Source: Bacteroidota bacterium
GTDB lineage: Bacteria > Bacteroidota > Bacteroidia > Bacteroidales > JAAUTT01
Assembly (NCBI GenBank): GCA_030706405.1
Contig: JAUZOO010000003.1
Span: 310,001 to 374,000, forward strand
Direction of reading: 5' to 3'
Length of the DNA: 64,000 bases
Shown here piece after piece: positions 28,344-36,609 of the stretch. The notes below the pieces were generated by a model. That model was not told where the DNA came from. It was given only the letters and a program-made list of their open reading frames with translations, and ran no database searches. Position 1 is the first letter of the stretch, and each line of letters starts with the position of its first letter. The position numbers and the translations under genes were made by a program.

Positions 28344-29852
28344 ATGAAAGTGTTTCTCATGTTTGAGAGTGATGATTTCGCCGTCCGGAAAAAATTTCCG
28401 CCGAATGGTGCTGCATTAAAGCAGGACCTGGAATTAAACACGCTTTGTAATACAATGGCATCTGGTGATGAATTTGTGTTTAAAATGGCAATGGATGCGA
28501 TTTTGGCCAGTTTGAGTAATGATGAGAAAACTATTTTATATCGCCAGGATATTCTTAAAGACAGTTTGGAAAACTTCGCTGTTGTCAGGGATATATACAA
28601 AATTGCAGTGGAAGCCCTTGAAAGCAGGAACAGGCATTGGTGGTTTCTTTCAACATCACCGACTTCAGTACTTTATAGTTCATTGTCTTCAATGAAAGAG
28701 TTGATGGGTTTTCTAAAGCAACTGAAGATGATAGCCGATGAAAATACAACCAGGTTCAGGTCGGAAGGCTTTACCAGGTTTTTCGCGATGCTTAAAAAAG
28801 AACTCGATGATGAATACTTTGCAAAAGTAGTACATCAGCTGTGGGAACTGGAATTCCATAATGGAGTTCTAATCAGCGCAGAACTGGGAAATGGCAATAA
28901 AGGCAGCCATTACACGCTTCGTAAACAAGTAACTGAAAAACTGGGTTGGATGCAACGGCTCTTAAACAAAAAGCCACAAGGTTACTCCTTTGTTATCAGT
29001 TCCCGTGATGAAAGTAGCATAAGGGCTTTGTCCGAACTAAAAAGCGAAGGGATTAACCATGTTGCCAATGCACTTGCTCAATCCATGGAACATATTCTCA
29101 GCTTCTTTAATATGCTGCGAACTGAGATAGCGTTTTATGTGGGCTGCTTGAATTTATATAACCGGCTTACCCAAATGGGAGAACCGGTTTCCTTCCCGTT
29201 CCCTTCAAATCCTGATAAGCGTTTACACGCTTTTGAAGGATTATACGATGTCTGCCTGGCATTAACCATGCAGCAAAAAATTGTAGGCAACAACCTGGCT
29301 GCCGATAGCAAAAATCTCGTCATTATTACGGGAGCTAACAAGGGTGGTAAATCCACATTTTTGCGAAGCATTGGTTTATCACAACTAATGATGCAATGCG
29401 GTATGTTCGTTCCGGCTGATTCTTTCAGGGCAAATATATGCGAGGCGTTGTTCACACACTTCAAACGGGAAGAAGATTCTGCAATGAACAGCGGAAAACT
29501 CGATGAGGAACTTAGCAGGATGAGCGACATTGCAGACACTATCACATCAAATTCCATGATACTTTTTAACGAATCGTTTGCTGCAACAAACGAAAGAGAA
29601 GGTTCTGAAATTGGAAGACAGATAGTGAATGCTTTATTGGAAAAACGTATCAAAGTTTTCTTCGTTACCCATTTATATGATTTTGCACATAGTTATTACA
29701 ACAAAAAGATGGAAAACGCCACGTTTTTGCTTGCCGAAAGGCAGACCGACGGAACACGGACTTTTAAGCTGATGGAGGGAGAACCCTTACAAACCAGCTT
29801 TGGTAAGGATTTGTATAATAAAATATTTGTCAGGCCTGATGCAAATACATGA
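28344..29852 (+). CDS. MutS-like ATPase 2
   Basis: 502 aa. Same layout as the gene before it: helical N-terminal half, then a MutS-type ATPase with Walker A TGANKGGKST, the LFTHFKREED signature, Walker B MILFNES (again Asn-Glu) and the dimer motif TNEREGSEIG. The two may form a heterodimer, because MutS ATPases use composite sites. The long central part has FSFFNMLRTEIAFYVGCLNLYNRL. 35 bp after the first gene. Confidence 0.88.
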   Translation: MKVFLMFESDDFAVRKKFPPNGAALKQDLELNTLCNTMASGDEFVFKMAMDAILASLSNDEKTILYRQDILKDSLENFAVVRDIYKIAVEALESRNRHWWFLSTSPTSVLYSSLSSMKELMGFLKQLKMIADENTTRFRSEGFTRFFAMLKKELDDEYFAKVVHQLWELEFHNGVLISAELGNGNKGSHYTLRKQVTEKLGWMQRLLNKKPQGYSFVISSRDESSIRALSELKSEGINHVANALAQSMEHILSFFNMLRTEIAFYVGCLNLYNRLTQMGEPVSFPFPSNPDKRLHAFEGLYDVCLALTMQQKIVGNNLAADSKNLVIITGANKGGKSTFLRSIGLSQLMMQCGMFVPADSFRANICEALFTHFKREEDSAMNSGKLDEELSRMSDIADTITSNSMILFNESFAATNEREGSEIGRQIVNALLEKRIKVFFVTHLYDFAHSYYNKKMENATFLLAERQTDGTRTFKLMEGEPLQTSFGKDLYNKIFVRPDANT

Positions 29853-29897
29853 AATTACTTGAATATTCAGATATTTAACAACTTAAAATCAAAAATT

Positions 29898-30203
29898 ATG
29901 AGCTTAAAGAAACAGTATTTAAAAACAAAAACAGTTTGTAAAGTCACATTCACAGTTCCTTCAGCAGTTGCCGGAGTTGCTAAACAGGTTAACCTGGTGG
30001 GTGAATTCAATAACTGGGATACGCAGAGCCTCCCGATGAAAAAGCTTAAAAATGGTGATTTTTCGGTTTCCCTGGAACTGGAAAGATTAAAAGAATACCA
30101 GTTCAAATACCTCATCGATGGCAAAGAATGGCAGAATGACCTGGAAGCTGATAAGTTCGCGCAAAATGAGTTTCAGGGCGAGAATTCGGTGGTTGTGGTT
30201 TAA
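29898..30203 (+). CDS. Single CBM48 (glycogen-binding/isoamylase N-terminal type) protein
   Basis: 101 aa from ATG 29898 (MSLKKQYLK). The domain reads KQVNLVGEFNNWD, PMKKLKNGDFSVSLEL and YQFKYLIDGKEWQND, the W/K pattern of AMPK-type glycogen-binding modules. No enzyme domain is attached. It is the last gene in the riboswitch 2 run, 45 bp after MutS-like 2. It may bind alpha-glucan that builds up when enolase is blocked; that is a guess. Confidence 0.88.
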   Translation: MSLKKQYLKTKTVCKVTFTVPSAVAGVAKQVNLVGEFNNWDTQSLPMKKLKNGDFSVSLELERLKEYQFKYLIDGKEWQNDLEADKFAQNEFQGENSVVVV

Positions 30204-30228
30204 AAACACAAGCTCAATGCAAGTGGTT

Positions 30229-31053
30229 TTACTTTTTATTGGTGTTTTCTTTTTTACTATGGTTGAATGTTTTAATAGCAGAAATCAATAAGATTGCACC
30301 AAGTAAAAACACTAATATATTTGATGGTATAATCCCAATTAATCGGCCTCCTATGGCCGAACCAATAATGGAACCTATTGCCATCCACAAAAGAAACTGC
30401 TTTTCACGTTTAAAGAGTTCGATGGCTCCGCTCTGTGTATATCTGAAAAAGGCTACAAGCATGGTGGGCAAACTGATACAAAGGGAAAGGCTGCCAGCAA
30501 GTTTAATATCGGCACCAAAAAGTAATACCAAGGTTGGAATAATCAGCTCGCCTCCTGCCACGCCTAAAACAGCTGCTACTAAACCGATTATTAATCCGGC
30601 AAACGTACCTGCAATAAACTTAATTGTTTCGTTGTGAAACAACGGGTTGTGATGTCCATCCATTAACCCATGTCCGAAAATCATCCCGAAAGCCAAAGCA
30701 ATTAAAAGAAACATAATCAAACGGTCAAGTACCACTGTTCTCATTTTGGTTGCGTAGTGCGCACCAATCCAGGCACCAATAAGACTGCCTGTAAGAATAT
30801 TAAGAATGATTGTCCAACTCGAAAAAACGTCGAACCACGGTATTGACTGACTGCGGAATGGAAGTGAAAATGATACAACAATCAGGCTTATGATTTTATT
30901 TATAATCACAGCATCAAGGCTGGCAAAACTAAAGAATCCGACCAAAAGCGGTAACCTGAATTCTGCGCCTCCCAATCCGATTAATCCGCCAAGTGTACCA
31001 ATGCCAATGCCCGAAAGCCCGCTGAAAATATTTCTTTTGTTTGCTCTAATCAT
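30229..31053 (-). CDS. TauE/SafE-family membrane anion exporter
   Basis: 274 aa from the ATG that gives MIRANKRN; a longer frame overlaps the gene before it. Seven to eight helices with two internal repeats, GLGGAEFRLPLLVGFF and GVAGGELIIPTLVLLFG, diagnostic of TauE/SafE (PF01925). The family moves sulfite, sulfoacetate and related anions. It follows the ModA-like gene after 4 bp, so the two are cotranscribed and possibly linked in oxyanion handling. Confidence 0.92.
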   Translation of the reverse strand: MIRANKRNIFSGLSGIGIGTLGGLIGLGGAEFRLPLLVGFFSFASLDAVIINKIISLIVVSFSLPFRSQSIPWFDVFSSWTIILNILTGSLIGAWIGAHYATKMRTVVLDRLIMFLLIALAFGMIFGHGLMDGHHNPLFHNETIKFIAGTFAGLIIGLVAAVLGVAGGELIIPTLVLLFGADIKLAGSLSLCISLPTMLVAFFRYTQSGAIELFKREKQFLLWMAIGSIIGSAIGGRLIGIIPSNILVFLLGAILLISAIKTFNHSKKENTNKK

Positions 31054-31057
31054 CAGT

Positions 31058-31831
31058 CTATTTCTCGTAGGGTAGTTTGAATCCATAAGTTTTGAAAATT
31101 GTACGAGCCGCAAACGAAGCAACAAATTCGACAAATGAATAGGCTTCCTTATTGTTCTTTGCTCCTTTTAAAATAACATAAGCTTGTTCGAGTGGAGAAT
31201 GGGATTTATCATCAATCACGGTATATTTTCCTTTGTCTTTCATAACTGGTGAACAGGCTAAAGATAATGCAAGAATTCCAATTTCGGCATTTCCGGTTTG
31301 TACAAACTGTGCAGCCTGCGAAATGTTTTCGCCAAAAACGAGCTTGTTTTTTACTTTATTATAGATGTTATAATATTTCATACTTTCCTCTGCCCGTTTG
31401 CCATAAGGGGCATGGTCGGGATTGGCGATTGCTATTTTTGAAACTTTGGTATCCAACAATGAATTGATGCCTTTAGAAACATCTATTTGGTTGCTCCAAA
31501 CAACGATATACCCGATAGCATAAAGTTTTGGGTCGGTAGCCGTTAATCCCTGCTCTTTGAGTTTTTGAGGGTACATGATGTCAGCTGAGAAGAATATATC
31601 GAAAGGTGCGCCGTTTGAAATCTGCTGAAATGCTGTACCAGATGAACCATAATTGACTTTAATTTCAGTTTTGGGATGGGTTTGTTTATAGGCTTTTACC
31701 ACTTCGTCCATTGCATAACGCAAATCGGCTGCGGCTGTAATTGTCAAAGTCTGTGCGTTTAAAAGATTGGTTAATAATAACATTGTCAGAATCAACCCGA
31801 ATTTCGCACCATTTACCCTCATACCTGTCAT
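31058..31831 (-). CDS. modA: Molybdate/tungstate ABC transporter substrate-binding protein
   Basis: 257 aa. Signal peptide about 1-27 (ending LLNAQ). TITAAADLRYAMDEV, NYGSSGTAFQQI and FDIFFSADIMYPQKL are the ModA ligand-site segments. No modB or modC is nearby; the next gene is a TauE-type exporter. It may feed a transporter elsewhere or work with TauE in an unusual pair. Oxyanion identity is not certain. Confidence 0.9.
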   Translation of the reverse strand: MTGMRVNGAKFGLILTMLLLTNLLNAQTLTITAAADLRYAMDEVVKAYKQTHPKTEIKVNYGSSGTAFQQISNGAPFDIFFSADIMYPQKLKEQGLTATDPKLYAIGYIVVWSNQIDVSKGINSLLDTKVSKIAIANPDHAPYGKRAEESMKYYNIYNKVKNKLVFGENISQAAQFVQTGNAEIGILALSLACSPVMKDKGKYTVIDDKSHSPLEQAYVILKGAKNNKEAYSFVEFVASFAARTIFKTYGFKLPYEK

Positions 31832-32006
31832 ATTTTAAGGTTATTATTTATAATCCCCGAAAACCAACAATTATACCAAAAACATATCAATCTTTAAATG
31901 AGCATTTAGAGAAAAATATAAGTTAGGAAATCTTACATTTTTGTCAGATAGTACAATGAAACTTACAATTTGGTAGGGACTTATCAACGAAACGGATTCT
32001 ATAAGT

Positions 32007-32390
32007 TCAATCAAAAACAGGTAAGCATACTCCCGTAATATCAAACACATCCCCAAATTCCGTACTCATTGATTCGATAAAACAATTGACTTTTTGGAGG
32101 GTATTGTCCGGTCGGACAATCCGAAAACTTATCCAATGAGGTTTTGCTCCATGGAGCATATTTTCAATTTCGCTTAAAAATGGTAATAAATCATTGCCGT
32201 GAACGAGCTCAAGAAAGGTCCTGAAATTATAATCCGAATCCTTGTCAATACCTGCCATTTGGCAAAAATTCTCCGAAAATAGCAAACGGTCCTCAACCGA
32301 ATACCAAATCCATGTGCCAAAGGTTAAATCTCCTTTAGCGAATGGAATAGTAGGATTATTCCTTGTTTTAGTGTTAAGTGTATCGAACAT
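32007..32390 (-). CDS. PAS-domain protein
   Basis: 127 aa, a single PAS fold of the PAS_3 kind (GTWIWYSVEDRLLFSENFCQMAG, FLELVHGNDLLPFL, ISFRIVRPDNTLQKVNCFIES). No kinase or output domain. It stands 35 bp past the end of a receiver gene on the same strand and may be the leftover sensor of a two-component protein. Confidence 0.75.
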   Translation of the reverse strand: MFDTLNTKTRNNPTIPFAKGDLTFGTWIWYSVEDRLLFSENFCQMAGIDKDSDYNFRTFLELVHGNDLLPFLSEIENMLHGAKPHWISFRIVRPDNTLQKVNCFIESMSTEFGDVFDITGVCLPVFD

Positions 32391-32425
32391 TAATTTCTTG
32401 GATAAACATAGGGTTTATAAAGCAA

Positions 32426-32863
32426 TCAAATAGATATTGACTTTTGTTTTAGGTAAAATTCTACAATTTGTTCCATGTCTTTAATATCAAAAGGTTTGGA
32501 CAAATAAGAGTCAAAACCTGCTACCTCACATCTCTCTTTTAATTCATTGGGATTTGTTGCTGAAATAGCTATGATGGGTACGGAGTAATTTTCACTTCTG
32601 AATTGTGAAATCAGCTCCCAACCACTGCAATCTGGCAACTTTATATCAAGAAACACCATGGCTAATTCTTCTGAATATTTTTTAAATAAAAACAGAGCTT
32701 CTTTACCGCATTTGGCTTCAATAATACTGGTACATCCGTCACTTAAAATTTCAACTATAAGCAACCGGCTTGCCTCATCATCATCGATGATTAAAAGTTT
32801 TTGTTTTGCCTGGTTAACTTCTTTATTACTCACGATATTTAATGCTTTTATTATCAAAAACAA
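32426..32863 (-). CDS. Stand-alone response regulator receiver
   Basis: 145 aa. Acidic pair in LIIDDDEAS (27-29), phospho-acceptor D73 (MVFLDIKLPD), and the conserved Lys in SYLSKPF. No output domain. No histidine kinase is next to it. It is read away from the HTH gene at 32954, with a palindrome between them. Confidence 0.9.
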   Translation of the reverse strand: MFLIIKALNIVSNKEVNQAKQKLLIIDDDEASRLLIVEILSDGCTSIIEAKCGKEALFLFKKYSEELAMVFLDIKLPDCSGWELISQFRSENYSVPIIAISATNPNELKERCEVAGFDSYLSKPFDIKDMEQIVEFYLKQKSISI

Positions 32864-32884
32864 ATGTAAAAAAAATCTATAAAT

Positions 32885-32902
32885 TACAACGTATCCGTTG
32901 TA
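32885..32902. promoter_or_regulatory. Palindrome TACAACG-N4-CGTTGTA, candidate operator
   Basis: A perfect 7-bp inverted repeat with 4-bp spacer in the gap between the divergently read response regulator and HTH genes. Suited as an operator for the XRE-family protein encoded beside it. Confidence 0.5.
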
Positions 32903-32953
32903 GGAAATCTCTCTTTATTACATTTCCTTCGTACTGCTTGTGTATAATACAAA

Positions 32954-33184
32954 ATGCAGAAAGAAGAACTTTTAAAACAGTTAGGAGCTCATATCAGAAA
33001 GCTTAGAGAAGAAAGAAACCTTTCTCAAAGCGACTTAGCCGCTTCTATTGGTAAAGACCAACAGTCCATTCAACGATTGGAAGCAGGTAAGATAAATCCA
33101 ACTTTTTATTATCTCCATCAGATTGCCGAAGGCCTGTCTGTGAACGTGAATGAGTTGACAAATTTCGTTATAGAAGATAAATAG
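32954..33184 (+). CDS. XRE-family HTH regulator 1
   Basis: 76 aa. The cro/CI-type helix-turn-helix covers about 10-66 (IRKLREERNLSQSDLAASIGKDQQSIQRLEAGKINPTFYYLHQIAEGL). No other domain. Ends 41 bp from the convergent NhaD gene. Confidence 0.92.
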   Translation: MQKEELLKQLGAHIRKLREERNLSQSDLAASIGKDQQSIQRLEAGKINPTFYYLHQIAEGLSVNVNELTNFVIEDK

Positions 33185-33225
33185 CAGTTCAACAAAGTGT
33201 TTGTACCAGGGTATGACTTTATCCT

Positions 33226-34506
33226 TTAATGCAACAGTTGGTTTTGTATGATATAACAAACAGCTCCGGCTATATATCCTGCTAAGGCAAGTAAAGAAAT
33301 CCGTTTCAGGTACCAAAAGAATTCTATTTTTTCCATACCCATAGCTGCAACTCCGGCTGCTGAACCAATAATCAATGCGCTTCCGCCTGTACCTGTGCAA
33401 TAAGCAAGAAATTCCCAGAAGAAATGGTCAGTTGGGTACTGTGCTAAACTATACATTCCCTGCGTTGCAGCAACCAACGGTACATTATCGACAATAGACG
33501 AAAGCAATCCGATTGACATTACAATAATCGTATCGTTTGCAATTGTTTTCGTCAGCCAGTTTGCAAAGTTGGTCAGTAACCCTGTCGATTGTAAAGCCGA
33601 AACACAGATGAGTATACCGAGGAAAAACAGGATACTTGAGGTATCAATCTTGCGTAGTGCATGGGTCACAGAATAAAAGTTTTTACTTTCGTGGTCTTTG
33701 CCGCCATGCATAAGTTCCGTAACTATCCATAAAACGCTTAAACCAAATAAAACACCCATAAACGGCGGCAAATGAGTAATGGTTTTAAAAACAGGTACAA
33801 AAAGTAATGCCCCAATTCCCACGGCAAAAACTGTATTTCTTTCAATAGCAGATGCAACCGGTTGAGACGATTTAATTTTCTCTTCCGGAGGCTTTACATT
33901 GCCCTTCATCTTAAACGAAAGATACACTAAGGGTACAACCAGGCAAACAATACTGGGCAATATGAGCTCTGCGATAATATTCCCGGCTGTGATTTGCCCG
34001 CCAATCCAAAGCATAGTAGTTGTAACATCACCTAATGGAGACCATGCCCCACCCGCATTTGCAGCTATAATAACTATACCGGCAAAAAACAACCGGTCTT
34101 TCCGGTCCGAAAGTAACTTTCGCAACAGCGAAATAATCACAATGGTAGTGGTAAGATTATCCAAAACTGCCGATAAGAAAAAGGTAGTGAATGATATTAT
34201 CCACAACAGTTTAAGTTTACGGGTGGTACTGATTTTCTGGGTTAAAATTTCAAAGCCGTCATGAATATCTATTAATTCCACTATTACCATGGCGCCCATT
34301 AAAAAGAATACGATACCCGATATTTCGCTCAGGTGTTCCATCAATTGGTGCATGGCGCTGGCAGTATCAGCACTCGAAAGTACATAAACAGCCCAGCACA
34401 AAACCCCAATCAGCAAAGCCGTTGCCGCCTTGTTAATCTTAATGGAATGTTCGGTAGCAATGGCTATATATCCCGCAACAAAAATGATTAAGATAACTGT
34501 TCCCAT
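33226..34506 (-). CDS. nhaD: NhaD-type sodium/proton antiporter
   Basis: 426 aa with about 12 helices of the ion-transporter superfamily. Signatures are VELIDIHDGFEIL, LDNLTTTIVIISLLRKLL, GGAWSPLGDVTTTMLWIGGQ and SSIVDNVPLVAATQGMY with paired Asp/Asn/Thr around the unwound helices. NhaD exchanges sodium or lithium for protons. It has no riboswitch of its own that I can find. It adds a second antiporter to the island. Confidence 0.94.
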   Translation of the reverse strand: MGTVILIIFVAGYIAIATEHSIKINKAATALLIGVLCWAVYVLSSADTASAMHQLMEHLSEISGIVFFLMGAMVIVELIDIHDGFEILTQKISTTRKLKLLWIISFTTFFLSAVLDNLTTTIVIISLLRKLLSDRKDRLFFAGIVIIAANAGGAWSPLGDVTTTMLWIGGQITAGNIIAELILPSIVCLVVPLVYLSFKMKGNVKPPEEKIKSSQPVASAIERNTVFAVGIGALLFVPVFKTITHLPPFMGVLFGLSVLWIVTELMHGGKDHESKNFYSVTHALRKIDTSSILFFLGILICVSALQSTGLLTNFANWLTKTIANDTIIVMSIGLLSSIVDNVPLVAATQGMYSLAQYPTDHFFWEFLAYCTGTGGSALIIGSAAGVAAMGMEKIEFFWYLKRISLLALAGYIAGAVCYIIQNQLLH

Positions 34507-34669
34507 AATATAAATTTATCGGCCTCAAATTGGCCACGTTAGTTACTACTTAACAAAGCTAATAAAGAATTACTTTATCCGTCATTTTAACATTAACACA
34601 TAGATTGGATTTAGTTCATTATGTACACAATCTAATTCTAAATAAACACACATAAAATGCAGACTATAG

Positions 34670-34720
34670 TCCGTGGCGTGTAAAAATTCCATTGCTCAAT
34701 TTTGTGAGTACTAAAGTCTG
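34670..34720. promoter_or_regulatory. Imperfect inverted repeat before HTH gene 2
   Basis: CAGACTATAGT at 34670-34680 and ACTAAAGTCTG at 34710-34720 are near-mirror copies just ahead of the HTH start codon; the first contains the palindrome GACTATAGTC. It fits an autoregulatory operator of a controller-type protein. Confidence 0.4.
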
Positions 34721-34723
34721 AAC

Positions 34724-34957
34724 ATGCTGGAAGCAATTTTTGGAGATGTACTGAAAGAGTTAAGGACAGCTAGGAAAATCTCGCAGGAAAAACTTGCTGA
34801 GTATTGCGAGCTGGATAGAACTTACATTTCTCTTCTCGAAAGAGGTTTACGGCAACCAACGCTTATAACGCTTTTTAAGATTTCTAAAGCTCTGGATATA
34901 GCCCCAAGCGAATTAATTAAAAAGGTTGAAGTGAAAATTAAACCAGTGCTTAAATAA
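34724..34957 (+). CDS. XRE-family HTH regulator 2 (controller-protein-like)
   Basis: 77 aa. GDVLKELRTARKISQEKLAEYCELDRTYISLLERGLRQPTLITLFKISKALDI is the HTH of the type seen in C proteins of restriction systems and in element regulators. No further domain. It precedes riboswitch 3 by 88 bp. Confidence 0.92.
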   Translation: MLEAIFGDVLKELRTARKISQEKLAEYCELDRTYISLLERGLRQPTLITLFKISKALDIAPSELIKKVEVKIKPVLK

Positions 34958-35030
34958 AAGATTTGTCCGATTTTAAAATCGATTCACTTTAGCACTAAAC
35001 CATATAAATTTTCTTAAAAAAGAAAATTAG

Positions 35031-35038
35031 TATCTTTA
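35031..35038 (+). promoter_or_regulatory. -7-like box TATCTTTA before riboswitch 3
   Basis: TATCTTTA is one base off TAnnTTTG and lies 7 bp ahead of the aptamer, the same layout as at riboswitch 1. Confidence 0.45.
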
Positions 35039-35045
35039 AGATTCA

Positions 35046-35092
35046 GGTGATGGAGTTCGCCTTAAACCGTCTTTAGCGACTGATAACTCCTA
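35046..35092 (+). promoter_or_regulatory. Fluoride riboswitch 3 (crcB motif), orphan-like
   Basis: GGTGATGGAGTTCGCC, CTTAAACC, P2 GTC/GAC and CTGATAACTCCTAC. P1 is GGAGTT/AACTCC. The aptamer looks complete. Downstream there is no intact fluoride gene: about 200 bp follow without a recognisable protein, then the rteC gene with an internal stop. Confidence 0.93.
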
Positions 35093-35293
35093 CGGAATAG
35101 TTGGTAACAAAATGTTTAACCAAATATCAGTCGCTCGTATGTCAAAGATTCTTCTAAATTCAGTAACAGGATTCTCCTTTAAAACGGCTCCAAAACATCA
35201 AGGTTTGTTATGCTGTAAGAATTCCCATGTCCTTTTAATTTACTTCCAGACAATCATAACCATGCTAATCCTAGATAATTTCATAAATATATT

Positions 35294-36136
35294 ATGTTGG
35301 CAAAAGTTTACGACGAAAAACAATCGCTCGAGGCGAAATTGAAACAGATTGACAGCGAAGAAGAAGTGATACTTAAGAAAGCTGAACGTTCTATTTATTG
35401 TATAAGTAACAGTCTCAAAAGATTAAAGGAATACATTCGTGGCAACAAGTTTCCGAATCAGAAAGATGAAATCTTATTCTTTAAGGAAATCAAACCAGCC
35501 ATTTACAGTAAGCTCATTTACTACGTCAAGATATTCAATATCGAATCCAAAAGGCCAAATGGTACTGAAAAGTCACAAAGGAAATATTTGCTAAATGAGC
35601 TTGATAAACTGGAAAATTTCTTTTCGGAAAACCTGGAATTCTATCAATATGTACGTAATAACATGACGTACCTCGATGATAAATACTTTGTCAGAGGTAA
35701 GCTCGATATCAGGTTGTTTATGGATACGTTCATTTACGATGCCGACCCGGAGTTTTCCACAAGTCACGATTATAAAGTCTCCAAAATCATTGCAAACGAC
35801 CTGCTGAATATCTATCTGAATACGGAATTAGCCGTCATGGAACGTAAAGATTATACCTCAAACAAAAACTTCATCATTTCCAAGGGGAAATACACCTAGA
35901 CTGATTCCAAATCGGCACTCACAGAGTTTATTTATGCAGTCCATGCTGCAAAGTGCATCAACAATGGTAATATCGAGATAAAAGAAATTGCCGATTTCCT
36001 GCAGTCATTATTCAGAATTGATTTAGGTGATTATTACCGTGATTACCTGCAAATTAAAAACCGTCAAAACCAGACAAAGTTTATCGATTCGTTAAAAGCT
36101 GCCCTGATTCAAAGAATTAGTGAACAAGAAGAGTAG
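35294..36136 (+). pseudogene. rteC: RteC-family element regulator broken by an amber codon
   Basis: The frame spans 280 codons, the family length, but codon 202 is TAG (35897-35899). Family members have Trp here (a T-W-T/G-SK-like segment), so one TGG to TAG change explains it. After the stop the same frame continues with TDSKSALTEFIYAVHAA and IEIKEIADFLQSLFRIDLGDYYR, clearly RteC C-terminal sequence. RteC activates excision gene expression in CTnDOT-type elements. The stop either inactivates it or truncates it to 201 aa. Confidence 0.88.
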
Positions 36137-36150
36137 GTTACCAATACGTT

Positions 36151-36259
36151 ACCAACTTGGTAGTTTTACATTTTTTAGTTCCAATTACAAATTATCGGGG
36201 TCAATTCGGTTCAAAATCATCAAAAACTTATTTTTCACCAACTTGGTATCAACTTGGTA
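36151..36259. repeat. Three ACCAACTTGGTA-type repeats upstream of the excisionase-like gene
   Basis: ACCAACTTGGTA occurs at 36151-36162 and 36237-36248, and ATCAACTTGGTA at 36248-36259. Each unit is nearly palindromic (ACCAA-C-TTGGT). They sit 57-165 bp before the start of the HTH gene, where RteC or an excision regulator would be expected to bind. Confidence 0.6.
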
Positions 36260-36315
36260 AATAGTTCCGGCATGTTTATTCAATTTTGGTTAAATAAAAC
36301 CAAAAACAATTAAAT

Positions 36316-36609
36316 ATGTCTACGGAAATTATCACAACTGACGATTTACGCGAGTTCAAAATTGAATTATTAGAGGAAATCAGGCAACTTTTCAAAGAGC
36401 ACAATGGTGAACCTTCCAAAAAATGGTTAAAATCTTATGAAGTTCGTAAAATCCTGAACATCTCACCAGGTACACTTCAGAACCTTCGTTTAAATGGCAC
36501 CCTGCCATACACCAAAATCGGTGGAGTAATGTACTACGATTACACCGACATTCAGGAAATGCTTCAATCCCGCAAACAGGCACAGCCAAATCTTTTCACG
36601 AGCCGGTAG
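36316..36609 (+). CDS. Excisionase-like HTH protein (helix-turn-helix 17)
   Basis: 97 aa. An N-terminal helix (EFKIELLEEIRQLFKEH) is followed by a MerR-like winged helix domain (about 38-88: WLKSYEVRKILNISPGTLQNLRLNGTLPYTKIGGVMYYDYTDI). Members act as excision or element regulatory proteins in Bacteroidetes elements. Located right after rteC as in related elements. Confidence 0.88.
   Translation: MSTEIITTDDLREFKIELLEEIRQLFKEHNGEPSKKWLKSYEVRKILNISPGTLQNLRLNGTLPYTKIGGVMYYDYTDIQEMLQSRKQAQPNLFTSR

Noticed and set aside
31040-31075. Minus-strand string like the 3' half of a fluoride riboswitch (GACTGATGATTAG)
   Set aside because: It lies inside the end of the modA-like gene and no matching 5' half (GGNGATGG...GCC) is found.
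34507-34723. Possible fluoride riboswitch ahead of nhaD
   Set aside because: Read on the minus strand, no GGNGATGG or CTGATNACTCC pattern is present.
35112-35342. 76-codon frame right after riboswitch 3
   Set aside because: No recognisable domain, poor protein-like composition and it overlaps the rteC start in another frame. Possibly debris of a lost gene, not supported as a CDS.
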